This document shows, in pieces, positions 35,352 through 42,780 of a stretch of 64,000 bases of DNA. Position numbers and translations under genes: made by a program. The notes under the pieces were generated by a model. That model was not told the DNA's origin and ran no database searches. It saw nothing but the letters and a program-made list of their open reading frames with translations. Every line of letters starts with the position of its first letter. The stretch's first letter is position 1. Where the stretch lies: NCBI GenBank assembly GCA_035574315.1, contig DATLYW010000053.1, positions 1 to 64,000 on the forward strand, given 5' to 3'. Source of the DNA: Candidatus Zixiibacteriota bacterium. GTDB lineage: Bacteria; Desulfobacterota; Binatia; UBA9968.

Positions 35352-35582
35352 TTACTTGGTCTTGCCTTCTTCTTTCTTGGCTTCTTCTTTCTTGGCCTCG
35401 CCCTTGGCTTTGCCTTTGGCCTTGGCTTTGGCGGCTTCTTTTTTCGTTTCGCCCTTGCCTTTCTCTTCGCCTTTGGCCTCGGCCTTCTCCTTCGCCTTCT
35501 CCGCTTTCACTTCGCTGCTGGCGGCAAAAGCTCCCGAGGCGAGGAATAAAGAAGCGATCAACGCACCCAGAAAACGTTTCAT
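35352..35582 (-). CDS. Small secreted Lys/Glu/Ala-rich low-complexity protein
   Basis: 76 residues from the ATG after AAGGAGGAC. A signal peptide (MKRFLGALIASLFLASGAFA) precedes a mature part made almost only of Lys, Glu, Ala and Gly. It resembles the Ala/Lys linkers of the small-lipoprotein family at 3.7 and 6.7 kb but lacks their folded core. It has its own good promoter, a long leader of about 140 nt and a terminator, so it is a single-gene unit. Function unknown; a disordered periplasmic or exported polyampholyte is inferred. Confidence 0.75.
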   Translation of the reverse strand: MKRFLGALIASLFLASGAFAASSEVKAEKAKEKAEAKGEEKGKGETKKEAAKAKAKGKAKGEAKKEEAKKEEGKTK

Positions 35583-35731
35583 CGAGAAGTCCTCCTTAGT
35601 TTGAAAATTCCTGTTCGATTCCGAAAACAACCCCGGCCAGCGTCCCGCCCTCCACTCGAAACGGCCTCCGGAAGTGATGTTTTCGAAATCTTAGACGTGC
35701 GTTCCTTCTTTTTAATTCACGTCGACGCCGC

Positions 35732-35760
35732 TTTATATAACAGACCACGGATATCCTCAA
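35732..35760 (-). promoter_or_regulatory. Sigma70-type promoter for the Lys/Glu/Ala-rich gene
   Basis: On the minus strand TTGAGG (35755-35760) and TATAAA (35732-35737) are 17 bp apart. Predicted transcription start near 35725. Confidence 0.65.
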
Positions 35761-35881
35761 GGGTATTCGTGGCCCTGAAAAGGCGTGCAATCGGGTAATC
35801 TCGCCCCGACCAGACCCGTACGAGGATGCTCCGGTTCGATCGCTCCTTGAGGACCTATGGTTTACGGGCCAGATACAGTTC

Positions 35882-35910
35882 TTGACATTTCCGCTTCTAT
35901 CACTTAAGAT
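35882..35910 (+). promoter_or_regulatory. Sigma70-type promoter for the Rrf2 regulator
   Basis: TTGACA (35882-35887), 17 bp spacer, TAAGAT (35905-35910): one of the best promoter matches in the window. The predicted start near 35917 leaves only about 10 nt before the ATG at 35927 and no ribosome site, so the message may be nearly leaderless. Confidence 0.65.
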
Positions 35911-35926
35911 CGTGGCATTTCGTAAA

Positions 35927-36355
35927 ATGAAGATCGGTTCGAAAGGATACTACGGATTGCTGGCGCTTGCAGAGCTGGCCGCGAGCTACTCGTCGCGCAG
36001 GGCCTTGCAGGTGAAAGAAATCGCAAAAAACCAAAACATTCCAACAGAATACCTGGGGCAGATCATGGTCCTTCTCAAACGGGCGGGGCTGGTGCACGGC
36101 TCCCGCGGTCCGGCCGGAGGCTATACGCTGGCGCGGCCGCCCGAGCTGATTACGATACGGGACGCGCTACGCGCGCTCGAGGGGCCTTCGCTGACGATTG
36201 ATATCAGCGGCCAGAAATCCGGGCTGTCTCCAGCGTGTCAAAAAGTGGTCGAGATCTGGGCGAGAGGGCTCAGGGCTATGGAACAGGTTCTCGAGGAGTC
36301 GACCATAGCGGACCTTTGTCGGGCAAAGCCCGACGCCTACATGTTCTACATCTGA
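35927..36355 (+). CDS. Rrf2-family transcriptional regulator (likely sulfur-pathway control)
   Basis: 142 residues from the ATG of MKIGSKGYYGLLALAEL; an earlier in-frame start lies upstream of the promoter and is rejected. Winged helix typical of Rrf2: LQVKEIAKNQNIPTEYLGQIMVLLKRAGLV and GPAGGYTLARP. The IscR-type three-cysteine cluster site is absent; only two cysteines (in SPACQK and ADLCRA) are in the C-terminal half. It therefore looks closer to CymR/CysR-type regulators of cysteine and sulfate genes. It is the first gene of a plus-strand run leading into sulfite reductase, which supports that role. Confidence 0.88.
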   Translation: MKIGSKGYYGLLALAELAASYSSRRALQVKEIAKNQNIPTEYLGQIMVLLKRAGLVHGSRGPAGGYTLARPPELITIRDALRALEGPSLTIDISGQKSGLSPACQKVVEIWARGLRAMEQVLEESTIADLCRAKPDAYMFYI

Positions 36356-36391
36356 TCAATGGCTGCAGAAAATTTTTTTTCTCCTTTTCCG

Positions 36392-36411
36392 ACTAAACCA
36401 ATCGGTAAAGT
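36392..36411. promoter_or_regulatory. Dyad-symmetric candidate operator ahead of sulfite reductase
   Basis: ACTAAACCAATCGGTAAAGT pairs as ACT-N2-ACC-N4-GGT-N2-AGT (7 of 10 pairs match). It lies in the 88 bp between the Rrf2 gene and the sulfite reductase gene, so it is a candidate site for that regulator. No clear -10/-35 pair is visible beside it. Confidence 0.4.
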
Positions 36412-36443
36412 TTCATCACTGCGTGGAGCCATGGAGGTGAACC

Positions 36444-38735
36444 GTGAAGGCGACTCCAAGCTGGAAAGAAAAGCTCGCAGACCGCATTGCTCCCGAGCTC
36501 GGCCGCGAGATCGACATTTTCGAGCAGCAGATGGAGCTCCGCAGGCAGGGAAAGATCGACGAGAAGGTATTCGCCGAAACCCGCCTGCGCCGGGGCATCT
36601 ACGGGCAGCGTTATGACAACGGGCAGCGTCACGACGGAATAAAGGTCCGGAAGCTCAATCTTTCGCCCGGGACGTTGAAAGGTCCCGATACCCTCTGGGA
36701 CGCTCCGGGAATGATGCGCATCAAGATCCCCTTCGGGGGGCTCAACCCAGCGCAGCTCGAGACGCTGGCGGAGCTTTCAGAAGAGTACTCCGACGGGGTT
36801 GCGCACGTGACCACGCGCCAGGACTTTCAATTTCACTTCGTTCACATCGAGGACACCCCGGCCCTCATGCGCCGGCTCGCCGCGGTGGGAATAACGACAC
36901 GCGAAGCCTGCGGAAACGTCGTCCGCAACGTGACCGCTTGCCCTCTGGCAGGGGTCTGCCGCGACGAGGCGTTCGACGTTACGCCTCACGCCCAGGCTTG
37001 CTCGAAGTTCCTGCTCGGTCATCCCGACACGCAGGATTTCGGCCGCAAGTTCAAGATCGCTTTCTCGGGGTGCCGGGAGCATCCATGCGGGCTCGTGACC
37101 ATGCACGATGTGGGCGCCATCGCGCGTACCCGGGTGATCGACGGCACGGAAAAGCGGGGTTTCGAGCTCTATGTGGGAGGCGGATTGGGAGCGGTGCCCT
37201 ACAAGGCGAAACTGTTCGACGAGTTCCTGCCGGAGGAAGAGCTGTTGCCCACCGCGCAGGCGATCTCGCGTGTCTTCGCGCGCCTCGGCGAAAAGCGCAA
37301 CCGGCAGCGGGCACGGCTCAAGTTCCTGGTTGCCGGCCTCGGCATCGAAAGGTTCCGCGACCTCGTCCTCGACGAGCGCCGCAAGCTCGCGTTCGACCCG
37401 CGCTGGACGGCGCACCTCGCCCGCGAAGAGCCGGGGGAATGCCCGCTCAGGCCCGGAGCCGCCCTCGACGGAGGCGACCGGCCGCCCGGTTTCGAGGCCT
37501 GGTATGCGACCAACGTCTACCAGCAGCGACAGCCGGGATACGCCGCCGCGACGGTGACGCTCCCGCTCGGGGATATCAGCGCGGACCAGCTTCGAGGTCT
37601 CGCCGATATCGCGCGGCGTTTCGTGAAGGATACGCTGCGCACCACCGTCGAGCAGAACATCTTGTTCCGGTGGGTGAGCGAGAAAGATCTCCCGGAATTC
37701 TACCGCGCGATCCGCGCCATCGGTCTGGGGATGCCGGATGCGGGAACGATCGTGGACGTGACGGCGTGTCCCGGCACCGATACCTGCAAGCTCGGCATCG
37801 CTTCCTCCCGCGGGCTCGCCCGCGAGCTTCGCCGCCGGCTCGGCGAGAAGAGCCTGGAGCTCGACGAGGCGGTGAAGAGCCTCAGGGTCAAGGTGAGCGG
37901 CTGTTTCAACTCGTGCGGCCAGCATCACGTCGCCGACATCGGCTTTTATGGCGTCAACCGCAACGTCAACGGCTTCCAGGTGCCGCACTTCCAGGTCGTC
38001 CTGGGCGGTGTCTTCAGCGACAACGCCCGAGAGTACGGAGTCCCGATCGGCGCCGTCCCGTCGAAGCGGATACCGGAGGCGGTGGTCGCGATCGCCGATC
38101 ACTACGTGCGGCGGCGTTCGAAGGGCGAGAGCTTTCAGGCGTTCGTTCGCCGGGTGGGAAAGCAGGAGATCAAGGGGCTGTTGCAGGAGCTCAGCGCGAT
38201 CCCCGCCCACGACGCGGACGCTTCGTATTACACGGACTGGGGAGATCCGCGCGTGTTCACGCTCACCGACCTGGGGACCGGCGAATGCGCCGGCGAGGTG
38301 GTAAGCCAGGCGGAATTCGCACTCGCCGCCAGTGAGCGCGAGCTGTTCGAGGCGCAGTTGCTCATCGACACCGGGCGCATCGAGGAGGCCGTTAAAACCG
38401 CCTACGGCGCAATGCTCCGCGCCGCGCAGGGTCTGGTTCAGGCTCAGGGAACGGCGGCCGCGACAGAGGAGCGGGAAATCCTGGCCGAGTTCAGGCGGCG
38501 CTTTTGCGACACGCAGCTCTTTTGGGACAAATACGCGGGCGGGAAGTTCGCGGACTACCTTTTCAAGGCGAAGGAGCTCCTCGACAGCGGACGGATCGAC
38601 GACGCCGATCGCGCCGTCCGGCTGTTGCAGGAGGCGCAGCTGTTCATCGACGCGGCCCGTAGCTGCCACGACCGGCTGCGAAGCGGCGGCGGATCCGCAG
38701 TATTCCCGGCGGCGCCGGCTCAGCCGGGCGCTTGA
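36444..38735 (+). CDS. Ferredoxin-type sulfite (nitrite) reductase with extra C-terminal helical domain
   Basis: 763 residues from GTG after GGAGGTGA. Two ferredoxin-like/siroheme half-repeats. The second half holds the standard siroheme-4Fe4S ligands: C442-x5-C448 (TACPGTDTC) and C487-x3-C491 (SGCFNSC). The first half also keeps a cysteine set, C166-x5-C172 and C210-x4-C215, which is unusual. Residues about 620-745 form an added helical domain (HEPN-like: FEAQLLIDTGRIEEAVKTAYGAM and YLFKAKELLDSGRIDDA). The enzyme reduces sulfite to sulfide with six electrons. APS reductase and siroheme genes next door favour sulfite over nitrite. Confidence 0.92.
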   Translation: MKATPSWKEKLADRIAPELGREIDIFEQQMELRRQGKIDEKVFAETRLRRGIYGQRYDNGQRHDGIKVRKLNLSPGTLKGPDTLWDAPGMMRIKIPFGGLNPAQLETLAELSEEYSDGVAHVTTRQDFQFHFVHIEDTPALMRRLAAVGITTREACGNVVRNVTACPLAGVCRDEAFDVTPHAQACSKFLLGHPDTQDFGRKFKIAFSGCREHPCGLVTMHDVGAIARTRVIDGTEKRGFELYVGGGLGAVPYKAKLFDEFLPEEELLPTAQAISRVFARLGEKRNRQRARLKFLVAGLGIERFRDLVLDERRKLAFDPRWTAHLAREEPGECPLRPGAALDGGDRPPGFEAWYATNVYQQRQPGYAAATVTLPLGDISADQLRGLADIARRFVKDTLRTTVEQNILFRWVSEKDLPEFYRAIRAIGLGMPDAGTIVDVTACPGTDTCKLGIASSRGLARELRRRLGEKSLELDEAVKSLRVKVSGCFNSCGQHHVADIGFYGVNRNVNGFQVPHFQVVLGGVFSDNAREYGVPIGAVPSKRIPEAVVAIADHYVRRRSKGESFQAFVRRVGKQEIKGLLQELSAIPAHDADASYYTDWGDPRVFTLTDLGTGECAGEVVSQAEFALAASERELFEAQLLIDTGRIEEAVKTAYGAMLRAAQGLVQAQGTAAATEEREILAEFRRRFCDTQLFWDKYAGGKFADYLFKAKELLDSGRIDDADRAVRLLQEAQLFIDAARSCHDRLRSGGGSAVFPAAPAQPGA

Positions 38736-38749
38736 CGAGCGGGGCATCG

Positions 38750-39352
38750 ATGGAACTGCAGAAGCTCGCGGTGAAGCTGTTCACGACCGATCCCGGCCGT
38801 CCGCCGCTCGCGGATTTCATCGAGGTCTTTCATCGATGGATCCAGCAGGGCGAGGGAAACTACCACGACGTGGCTGACTACAGCCATATGCAGGGGGGGC
38901 CGGGAATCGTACTGGTGGCGTACGATGCCAATGTGAGCATCGACGAAACCGACAACCGGCGCGGGCTGCTCTACAGCCGCAAGGCTCGACTCGACGGCTC
39001 GAACCAGGAAATCCTTCGCGCGGTGCTGACGGCCGCGCTGGAGAATTGCCGGCGGCTGGAGGAAGAGCCGTTGTTCGGCGGAGTCGTCAGATTCTCGGGC
39101 AACGAGCTGCTCTTCTCGGTCAACGACCGCCTCGGCGCGCCCAACAACGACGAATGCTACGAGGCGCTGAAATCAGAGGTTGCGATTCTGGCCGGGCTGC
39201 TCTACCCGTGCGCGTCTCTCGGCTTCGATCGCGACCCGGACCCGCGCAAGCGGCTGAACCTCCGCCTCACGGCGCCGACGTCGCGGAGCGCCGTGGAGTT
39301 GCTGCAGGTACTCCGGCCCGCAAGCGAGAAAGACATTTTCCGAGGAATCTAG
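38750..39352 (+). CDS. Conserved-looking hypothetical protein in the sulfur operon
   Basis: 200 residues from the ATG of MELQKLAVKLF, 14 bp after sulfite reductase and 1 bp before cysH, so it is clearly within the operon. Soluble, mixed alpha/beta, without signal peptide or metal-cysteine motif. Features include WIQQGEGNYHDVADYSHM and GGPGIVLVAYDANVSID. I do not recognise the family. Its position between sulfite reductase and APS reductase points to an accessory role in sulfate reduction, by inference only. Confidence 0.8.
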   Translation: MELQKLAVKLFTTDPGRPPLADFIEVFHRWIQQGEGNYHDVADYSHMQGGPGIVLVAYDANVSIDETDNRRGLLYSRKARLDGSNQEILRAVLTAALENCRRLEEEPLFGGVVRFSGNELLFSVNDRLGAPNNDECYEALKSEVAILAGLLYPCASLGFDRDPDPRKRLNLRLTAPTSRSAVELLQVLRPASEKDIFRGI

Positions 39353-39353
39353 G

Positions 39354-40064
39354 ATGGCCGACACCGATTTTGCCTGGGAGAACCTTGCCGCGGAGGAAGT
39401 CGTCGAGCAGGCGCTCCACCGCTTTTCTCCGGACATCGCGCTGGCGTGCTCGTTTCAGGCCGAGGAATCGATCCTGATCGACATGATGCACCGCTCGAGG
39501 GGGCCGGCGTTCCGCGTGTTCACGCTGGACACCGGGCGGCTCGATCAGGAGACCTACGACTGCATGGAGGCGATGCGCGCCCGGTACGGGATCGAGATCG
39601 AGGTTTTCTTTCCCGACTTCGCCGGTATCGAGGCCATGGTGCGGCAGCACGGCGTCAATCTGTTCTTCCGGTCCGTCGCGCACCGAAGGCTCTGCTGCTC
39701 GGTCCGCAAGGTCGAGCCGCTCAAACGCGCGCTGAAGGGTCTGCGCGCGTGGATGACCGGGTTGCGCCGTGAGCAGGCACCGGCGCGCTCGGCTCTCCGG
39801 AAGCTGGAGATCGATCGTGATCACGGCGGCATCCTGAAGATCAATCCGCTGGTCGACTGGACCACCGAGCGGGTGTGGCGCTACATCCGGGAAAACGGCG
39901 TGCCTTACAATCGGCTCTACGATCGCGGCTATGCCAGCATCGGCTGCGCCCCCTGCACGCGCGCGGTGGGCTTTGGCGAGGAGCTGCGCGCCGGGCGGTG
40001 GTGGTGGGAGCCGCCGGAGGGGAAGGAATGCGGACTGCACGCGGGCAGCGAACAGGCAACGTAA
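39354..40064 (+). CDS. cysH: Adenylylsulfate (APS) reductase, CysH family
   Basis: 236 residues. PAPS-reductase fold with SFQAEESILI, LDTGRLDQETYD and INPLVDWTTERVW. The cysteine pair CC (C114, C115) and CxxC (C198, C201) hold a 4Fe-4S cluster; this set marks enzymes that act on APS directly. The C-terminal ECGLH (Cys226) is the reactive cysteine that forms the thiosulfonate with sulfite. It reduces APS to sulfite with thioredoxin. The absence of CysC from the operon agrees with APS as substrate. The end overlaps the next small gene by 37 bp. Confidence 0.95.
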   Translation: MADTDFAWENLAAEEVVEQALHRFSPDIALACSFQAEESILIDMMHRSRGPAFRVFTLDTGRLDQETYDCMEAMRARYGIEIEVFFPDFAGIEAMVRQHGVNLFFRSVAHRRLCCSVRKVEPLKRALKGLRAWMTGLRREQAPARSALRKLEIDRDHGGILKINPLVDWTTERVWRYIRENGVPYNRLYDRGYASIGCAPCTRAVGFGEELRAGRWWWEPPEGKECGLHAGSEQAT

Positions 40065-40324
40065 CCGGCGACGTGTACGCGCTGGCGCCGTCGGCTCGCC
40101 TTCCCGTCACGGACTCCGAAGAGTTTCTCGCGGCGCTGCTCGCGAAGGAAAAACGGCTGCCGTACGAGAAAGTGCTCCTGAGCCTCGCCGATTCGCTCTA
40201 CCGGCGGGAGCTCCGCGCCGGGGGCTGGGCCGCGGACGTCGGGGTTTTCGGCCGGCGGTTGTTCCTGGCGGAAGCGCGCCGCGTCGTGGAAAGGGCAAAG
40301 GGCGAGCTGTGGGAGGTCGGCTGA
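40028..40324 (+). CDS. Small hypothetical protein in the sulfur operon
   Basis: 98 residues from the ATG inside the end of cysH, or 83 from a GTG at 40073; the real start is uncertain. The C-terminal 75 residues read as one helical domain (SEEFLAALLAKEKRLPYEKVLLSLADSLYRREL). No cysteines and no membrane segment. The overlap with cysH and a 14 bp gap to the siroheme gene place it in the operon. Family not recognised. Confidence 0.6.
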   Translation: MRTARGQRTGNVTGDVYALAPSARLPVTDSEEFLAALLAKEKRLPYEKVLLSLADSLYRRELRAGGWAADVGVFGRRLFLAEARRVVERAKGELWEVG

Positions 40325-40338
40325 GCGGGGGACGGAAG

Positions 40339-40974
40339 ATGGGTTTTTATCCGATCGTTCTCCAACTCTCAGGGCGCCGTTGCCTCGTGATCGGCGGGGG
40401 CGCCGTTGCGGAGCGAAAGATCGCGGGGCTGCTCGAGGCAGGGGCTGTTGTTGCCGTCGTGAGCCCCGAGGTTACTCCCCGCATCGCCCGATGGGCCGAA
40501 GCGGGCACGGTCGGGCTCAGGGCGAGAGCCTATCGCCGAGGAGACCTCTCCGGATACGAGATCGCTTTTGCGACGACGGGCGACCGAGAGGTGAACGCGC
40601 AGATCCGAGAGGAAGCCGTTGAACGCGGTGTCTGGCTCAACGCCGCCGACGATCCGGAAAGCTGCGACTTTGTCCTGCCGTCGGTGCTGCGGCGCGGCGA
40701 TCTCGTGGTGGCGGTATCGACCGGCGGCGGAAGTCCTGCGTTCGCGCGGGCGATTCGCGAGGAGCTGGAACGCCATTTCACCTCCGAGCACGAGATCCTC
40801 GCCCGGGTCGCGGCAGAGGTCCGGCGGGAGCTGCGCCGGCGGGCCATCGCTCCCGACTATGAAACGTGGCGCAGGGCGCTCGGCGGCGAGGCAAAGCGGC
40901 TCGTTGCGAGAGGGGATATTGCCGGGGCGAGGAGCCTTCTGCTGAAGGAATTGGGAGCGGCCGGATGCGATTAG
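40339..40974 (+). CDS. Precorrin-2 dehydrogenase/ferrochelatase (CysG N-terminal type)
   Basis: 211 residues from the ATG of MGFYPIVLQLSGRRC. Rossmann motif VIGGGAVAERK, SPEVTP, FATTGDREVN and NAADDPESCDFVLPSVLRRGDL, as in the N-terminal half of CysG and in yeast Met8. It oxidises precorrin-2 to sirohydrochlorin and inserts iron to give siroheme, the cofactor of sulfite reductase. The stand-alone form is split from the methyltransferase, which is the next gene and overlaps it by 10 bp. Confidence 0.93.
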   Translation: MGFYPIVLQLSGRRCLVIGGGAVAERKIAGLLEAGAVVAVVSPEVTPRIARWAEAGTVGLRARAYRRGDLSGYEIAFATTGDREVNAQIREEAVERGVWLNAADDPESCDFVLPSVLRRGDLVVAVSTGGGSPAFARAIREELERHFTSEHEILARVAAEVRRELRRRAIAPDYETWRRALGGEAKRLVARGDIAGARSLLLKELGAAGCD

Positions 40975-41747
40975 GGAAAGTCTATCTCGTCGGCGCGGGC
41001 CCGGGTGATCCCGGCCTGTTGACCGTGCGCGGCCTTCAGCGGCTGCAACTCGCGCAAGTGGTCGTGTACGATCACCTCGTCAACCCCCTCCTTCTGGAGG
41101 AAGCGCCTCCGGTTGCGATCCGCGTCTTTGCCGGGAAAAGGGCCGGCCATCGGGGCCTCACGCAGAGCGAGATTCATCGAATTCTCATCGGCTACGCACG
41201 GCTCGGCTACGAGGTCGTGCGGCTCAAGGGCGGCGATCCGTTCGTTTTCGGAAGGGGAGGGGAAGAAGCCGCGGCGCTGGCCGAGGCGGGAATACCGTTC
41301 GAGATCGTTCCCGGGGTGAGCTCGGCGGTCGCGGTGCCGGCTTACGCCGGAATTCCGCTCACGCACAGGGACTTCGCATCGTCCTTCGCGGTGGTGACCG
41401 GCCACGACGCCTGCAAGCCGCGGCCACCCGTGGACTGGGGCCGGATCGCGACGGCGGTGGATACGCTCGTGGTGCTCATGGGGCTTAAAAACCTGCCGGC
41501 GATCGCTGCCGATCTCATCCGCCACGGGCTGCCCCCGGAGACTCCGGCCGCGGTGATTCGATGGGGGACCACTCCGGCGCAGGAAACCGTGAGCGGAACG
41601 CTCGGCGATATCGCCGGGAAGGCGGCCCATCTCGAGCCGCCGGCGGTCATCGTCGTGGGTAAGGTCGTGGAGCTGAAGGACCGATTGGATTGGTTCGGCA
41701 CGCTGCGCGAGGCGCTCGGCACAGACCAGGCGGGCACAAGCCCTTAG
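40965..41747 (+). CDS. cobA: Uroporphyrinogen-III C-methyltransferase
   Basis: 260 residues from the ATG of MRLGKVYLVGAGPGDPGLLT; the preceding in-frame extension belongs to the previous gene's region. SAM-binding motifs of the precorrin methylases: GAGPGDPGLLT, VVYDHLVN, RLKGGDPFVFGRGGEE and PGVSSAVAVPAYAGIPLTHR. It makes precorrin-2 from uroporphyrinogen III. With the previous gene and hemD it supplies siroheme for sulfite reductase. Confidence 0.96.
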   Translation: MRLGKVYLVGAGPGDPGLLTVRGLQRLQLAQVVVYDHLVNPLLLEEAPPVAIRVFAGKRAGHRGLTQSEIHRILIGYARLGYEVVRLKGGDPFVFGRGGEEAAALAEAGIPFEIVPGVSSAVAVPAYAGIPLTHRDFASSFAVVTGHDACKPRPPVDWGRIATAVDTLVVLMGLKNLPAIAADLIRHGLPPETPAAVIRWGTTPAQETVSGTLGDIAGKAAHLEPPAVIVVGKVVELKDRLDWFGTLREALGTDQAGTSP

Positions 41748-41768
41748 AAAGGCAACGGGAAAGACCCG

Positions 41769-42758
41769 ATGAAGGCGAGCCAGGAACTCGAATGGACGGG
41801 AAGGGAATCGACCGCGTCCGGCTTTGCAGGGCCGGCGCGGTCCACGGACGCCAACAGCGAACCGACGCTCTCTCACATCGATCTCCTGGAGAGCGAAGCG
41901 ATCCACATTCTGAGAGAGGTCGCGGCGGAGTGCCGCAATCCCGTCCTGCTCTTTTCCGGCGGCAAAGACTCCGCGGTTCTGCTGCGGCTCGCGGAAAAGG
42001 CCTTTCGGCCCGCGCGCTTTCCGTTCCCGCTGATGCACATCGATACGGGTCACAATTTTCCCGAGGTGATCGATTTCCGGGACCGCAGGGTCGCGGAGCT
42101 GGGCGAGCGGCTCATCGTGCGTTCGGTGCAAGATTCGATCGCGCGCGGACGGGTGATCCTGAGGTCGCCTGACGAAAGCCGCAACGCCCACCAGTCGGTG
42201 ACGTTGCTCGACGCGATCGAGGAATTCGGCTTCGACGCCTGCATCGGGGGGGCGCGCAGGGACGAAGAAAAAGCCAGAGCGAAGGAAAGGATTTTTTCCT
42301 TTCGCGACGAGTTCGGTCAGTGGGACCCCAAGAGCCAGCGCCCCGAGCTGTGGAGCCTTTACAACGCCCGCGTTCACCCGGGGGAGCACATGCGGGTTTT
42401 TCCAATCAGCAACTGGACGGAGCTGGACGTCTGGCGCTACATCGCTCGGGAACGGCTCGAGGTGCCGCGGCTCTACTATGCTCATCTCCGGCCGGTGATC
42501 CGTCGCGGTCGAAGCTTGCTTCCCGTCTCCGGCCCGGTCCGTCCGCGACCCGGAGAGGCCGTGGAGATCGTTTCGGTGCGCTTCAGGACCGTGGGGGACG
42601 CGACCTGCACGTGCCCCGTCGAATCGACCGCGGCGACGGCGGAGGAGATCATCGCTGAAACCGCCCGGGCGAGGCTCAGCGAGCGCGGGGCGACGCGCAT
42701 GGACGATCAAACCTCCGAAGCTTCGATGGAGCTGCGCAAGCGGGACGGCTACTTCTGA
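41769..42758 (+). CDS. cysD: Sulfate adenylyltransferase subunit 2 (CysD)
   Basis: 329 residues with a PP-loop SGGKDS, then FPLMHIDTGHNFPEVIDFRD, CIGGARRDEEKARAKER and NWTELDVWRYI. CysD forms APS from sulfate and ATP, driven by GTP hydrolysis in its partner CysN, the next gene. The first 30 residues are an unconserved extension, so a later start is possible. No APS kinase gene follows. Confidence 0.95.
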   Translation: MKASQELEWTGRESTASGFAGPARSTDANSEPTLSHIDLLESEAIHILREVAAECRNPVLLFSGGKDSAVLLRLAEKAFRPARFPFPLMHIDTGHNFPEVIDFRDRRVAELGERLIVRSVQDSIARGRVILRSPDESRNAHQSVTLLDAIEEFGFDACIGGARRDEEKARAKERIFSFRDEFGQWDPKSQRPELWSLYNARVHPGEHMRVFPISNWTELDVWRYIARERLEVPRLYYAHLRPVIRRGRSLLPVSGPVRPRPGEAVEIVSVRFRTVGDATCTCPVESTAATAEEIIAETARARLSERGATRMDDQTSEASMELRKRDGYF

Positions 42759-42780
42759 CGCACGACGGTCGGGGTTTTCG

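Larger units (their letters stand above)
35583..35926. other. Divergent control region between the Lys/Glu/Ala-rich gene and the Rrf2 regulator
   Basis: 344 bp, AT-richer than its surroundings, with no gene. It carries a minus-strand promoter (35732-35760) and a plus-strand promoter (35882-35910). The roughly 140 nt between the predicted minus-strand start and its ATG form an unusually long leader; I see no recognised riboswitch in it. Confidence 0.55.
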
